A stretch of 6,177 nucleotides of DNA from Ardenticatenales bacterium (GTDB taxonomy: Bacteria; Chloroflexota; Anaerolineae; Ardenticatenales; Ardenticatenaceae), in assembly GCA_013812995.1 (NCBI GenBank), contig JACCSL010001029.1, positions 1 to 6,177 on the forward strand, read 5' to 3'. Of this stretch, positions 4,692 to 6,177 are shown piece after piece (the first letter of the stretch is position 1; each line of letters opens with the position of its first letter). The notes below the pieces were generated by a model. It worked only from the letters and a program-made list of their open reading frames with translations. It ran no database searches and was not told the origin of the DNA. The translations under genes and the position numbers were made by a program.

Positions 4692-6017
4692 GTGGGACGA
4701 GTGAGCCCTGTACTTCAACGATTGGCCGACTGGGAGCTGGGATGGCTTTTGCTTCTGGCCCCTCTCTTCTTTTTCCCCAGAGTCAGCCTGAGCCCGCTCC
4801 TGATTGCGCTTCCCCTGCTGTGGGGACTCCGCTGGCTGGCGACGGGTCATATTATCCCCCGTACTCCTCTGGATGGAAGCATCCTCCTCCTGCTCCTCGC
4901 GGTGCTAGTCAGTCAATGGGCGACTCCGTACCCGACATTTAGTTTAGCCAAGGTGGCGGGTCTTCTATTGAGTATTGCCCTCTACTATACGCTGGTGGAG
5001 CGTACCCGGAGCCAGCAAGGAGTATGGCAGAGCGTTCTGCTTTTTGTGCTTGCCACCTGTGGTCTCGCAGCCATCAGCCTCGTTGGCACAAACTGGACGG
5101 GTAAATTCCTCTGGCTGTCGGCCATCACGGGTCGCCTGCCGCGCCTGCTTCAAGGCATGCCCGGAACGCTTCCGGAAGGGTTGAATCCCAACAGCATTGC
5201 GGGCGCGTTACTCTTGACCACTCCGCTGCTGCTCATGCTGCTATGGCACTTTCGGGATAAGCCGCTCCCCGTCAGCAGCCAATGGCAGCCCGTCGCCCGC
5301 GCCTTTCTGTGGCTCTCTTTCCTGCTGATTGCGATGACTCTGATCCTGACCCAGTCGCGCGGCGGCTACATTGGCCTGGGAGTGGGCCTCCTCGCGCTGC
5401 TGCCCCGTCGCCGCCTGACGATGCTGCTGGGCGGGGGCACGCTCGTGCTGCTCGTCCTGGTTATTCTAACAGAAGGTCAACTGCTTCAGGGCTACTTCGA
5501 TTCGACCATCGAGGACCCCGAGGTGGTGGAGGAGCAGGCACAGGCCCTTGACTCGCTCCAGGGTCGCCAGGAGGTATGGCAGCGCGCTATCTCCACGATT
5601 GAAGATTTCCCGCTTACCGGGGTGGGGATGGGTACCTTTCGCCGCGTCGGGCCAGCCCTCTATCCCTGGGTAACGCTCCCCGCTGATATCGATATTGGTC
5701 ATGTGCACAATCACCTGCTGGCAGCGGCGGTGGATCTGGGCCTTCCCGGCCTGGTGGCCTACCTTGCGCTCTGGCTGGGGAGTGCGGCGATGGCCTGGGA
5801 CATCTGGCGCGTGGCTCCCGCGTCCACCGAACGCACGCTCTGCCTCGGCATCGTTGCGGGTCTCATCGCGCACTTTGTCTGGGGCATGGCCGACGCCAAT
5901 GTGCTTGGCTCAAAGGGTGGGTTTCTCCTCTGGCTCTCGCTCGCGTCCCTTGCCAGTCTGCATCGCGCGACAATAGCGGACTTCCAGACGCGGACAGGGG
6001 AGGCAGTAGGTGAGTAA
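4692..6017 (+). CDS. O-antigen ligase/polymerase family (Wzy_C) integral membrane protein
   Basis: The 441-residue product is mostly hydrophobic, with roughly ten membrane segments. A long non-membrane loop (about 262-340) contains the acidic stretch EDPEVVEEQAQALDS. The O-antigen ligase signature is present: LTQSRGGYIGLGVGLLALLPRRR (219-241), then GRQEVWQRAI (291-300), FPLTGVGMGTF (306-316) and HVHNHLLAAAVDLGLPG (337-353). The Arg of SRGG and the His of HNH are the residues usually conserved. Such proteins join or polymerise lipid-linked glycans at the outer face of the cytoplasmic membrane. Without glycosyltransferases in view, the substrate (exopolysaccharide, teichoic-type glycan or glycoprotein glycan) cannot be told, and lipid A ligation is not implied. 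A GTG at 4692 is used, with only weak Shine-Dalgarno support; the in-frame GTG at 4701 is an alternative. It overlaps the next gene by 8 nt. Confidence 0.87.
   Translation: MGRVSPVLQRLADWELGWLLLLAPLFFFPRVSLSPLLIALPLLWGLRWLATGHIIPRTPLDGSILLLLLAVLVSQWATPYPTFSLAKVAGLLLSIALYYTLVERTRSQQGVWQSVLLFVLATCGLAAISLVGTNWTGKFLWLSAITGRLPRLLQGMPGTLPEGLNPNSIAGALLLTTPLLLMLLWHFRDKPLPVSSQWQPVARAFLWLSFLLIAMTLILTQSRGGYIGLGVGLLALLPRRRLTMLLGGGTLVLLVLVILTEGQLLQGYFDSTIEDPEVVEEQAQALDSLQGRQEVWQRAISTIEDFPLTGVGMGTFRRVGPALYPWVTLPADIDIGHVHNHLLAAAVDLGLPGLVAYLALWLGSAAMAWDIWRVAPASTERTLCLGIVAGLIAHFVWGMADANVLGSKGGFLLWLSLASLASLHRATIADFQTRTGEAVGE
5997..6003 (+). promoter_or_regulatory. Ribosome binding site of the gene at 6010
   Basis: GGGGAGG lies inside the end of the O-antigen-ligase gene, 6 nt before a GTG codon. 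It is the main support for translation starting at 6010. Confidence 0.65.
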
Positions 6018-6177
6018 CCTCCTTGCTCTCCTAGCCCATGCGCTGTGGCTCGGGGGGCTGGCGCTCCTGCTAGCGACCTACAGCTACCACTCCTGGCAAC
6101 GCAGTCAGGCCGGGAGCGAGCCCAGGGGTCAGCCGTATCTTCTGGTGCAACTCGCGCTCCTGTTGTGTGGCCTGGGC
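6010..6177 (+). CDS. N-terminus of an unidentified membrane protein (partial, runs off right edge)
   Basis: A GTG start at 6010 with GGGGAGG 6 nt upstream opens a frame that stays open for 56 codons to the window end. Residues 2-23 form a hydrophobic helix (LLALLAHALWLGGLALLLA). A polar, basic loop follows (about 24-43, with SWQRSQAGSEPRG), and a second hydrophobic segment begins at about 44. The gene overlaps the end of the O-antigen-ligase gene by 8 nt (the stop at 6015-6017 lies within its first codons), so the two are translationally coupled and probably act in the same glycan or envelope pathway. Too little is visible to name a family; a second O-antigen-ligase or polymerase paralogue is one possibility. 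Confidence 0.65.
   Translation, partial: MSNLLALLAHALWLGGLALLLATYSYHSWQRSQAGSEPRGQPYLLVQLALLLCGLG

Noticed and set aside
1..6177. CRISPR array, tRNA or rRNA genes
   Set aside because: No regularly spaced repeats, cloverleaf-like sequences or rRNA-like segments were seen on reading both strands.

Overview
The window looks like GC-rich bacterial chromosome, about 60% G+C by eye. The iscS-iscU-mnmA order, a YtxG/YtxH-like membrane pair, an O-antigen-ligase-type polymerase and an IscB element with its HEARO RNA together suggest a Gram-positive or Chloroflexota-like lineage. Chloroflexota is my best guess, at low to moderate confidence, because no rRNA or lineage-specific marker is present.

Left part (1-943, minus strand): an IscB-type mobile module. 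A structured RNA of about 235-250 nt (692-943) has the fold of a HEARO/omega RNA, with a guide-like stretch at its 5' end. It leads directly into an iscB reading frame with the N-terminal PLMP-like domain, RuvC-I, the arginine-rich bridge helix and RuvC-II. IscB homology stops abruptly after Tyr189, at the base where the sequence becomes GTGCGAC, the hallmark 5' end of a bacterial group II intron. My reading is that a sense-oriented group II intron interrupts iscB, and that the HNH domain and RuvC-III lie on a second exon beyond the left edge.

Middle-left (952-1769, minus strand): a two-gene operon for a double-spanning membrane protein (YtxG/DUF948-like) and a YtxH-like small membrane protein. 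The genes overlap by 8 nt and have their own sigma-A-type promoter. The IscB element sits about 25 nt after the YtxH-like stop codon.

Middle (1790-4605, minus strand): a sulfur-transfer operon iscS-iscU-mnmA. It is driven by a promoter with perfect consensus -35 and -10 hexamers and 17-bp spacing. IscS would supply persulfide sulfur, MnmA would use it to 2-thiolate tRNA wobble uridine, and the IscU-like protein would be the Fe-S scaffold. This IscU-like protein lacks the first of the three conserved cysteines, having Arg-Gly-Asp where Cys-Gly-Asp is expected.

Right part (4622-6177, plus strand): a divergent transcription unit with an extended -10 promoter. It encodes a polytopic O-antigen ligase/polymerase family protein, followed with an 8-nt overlap by the start of another membrane protein that runs off the right edge.
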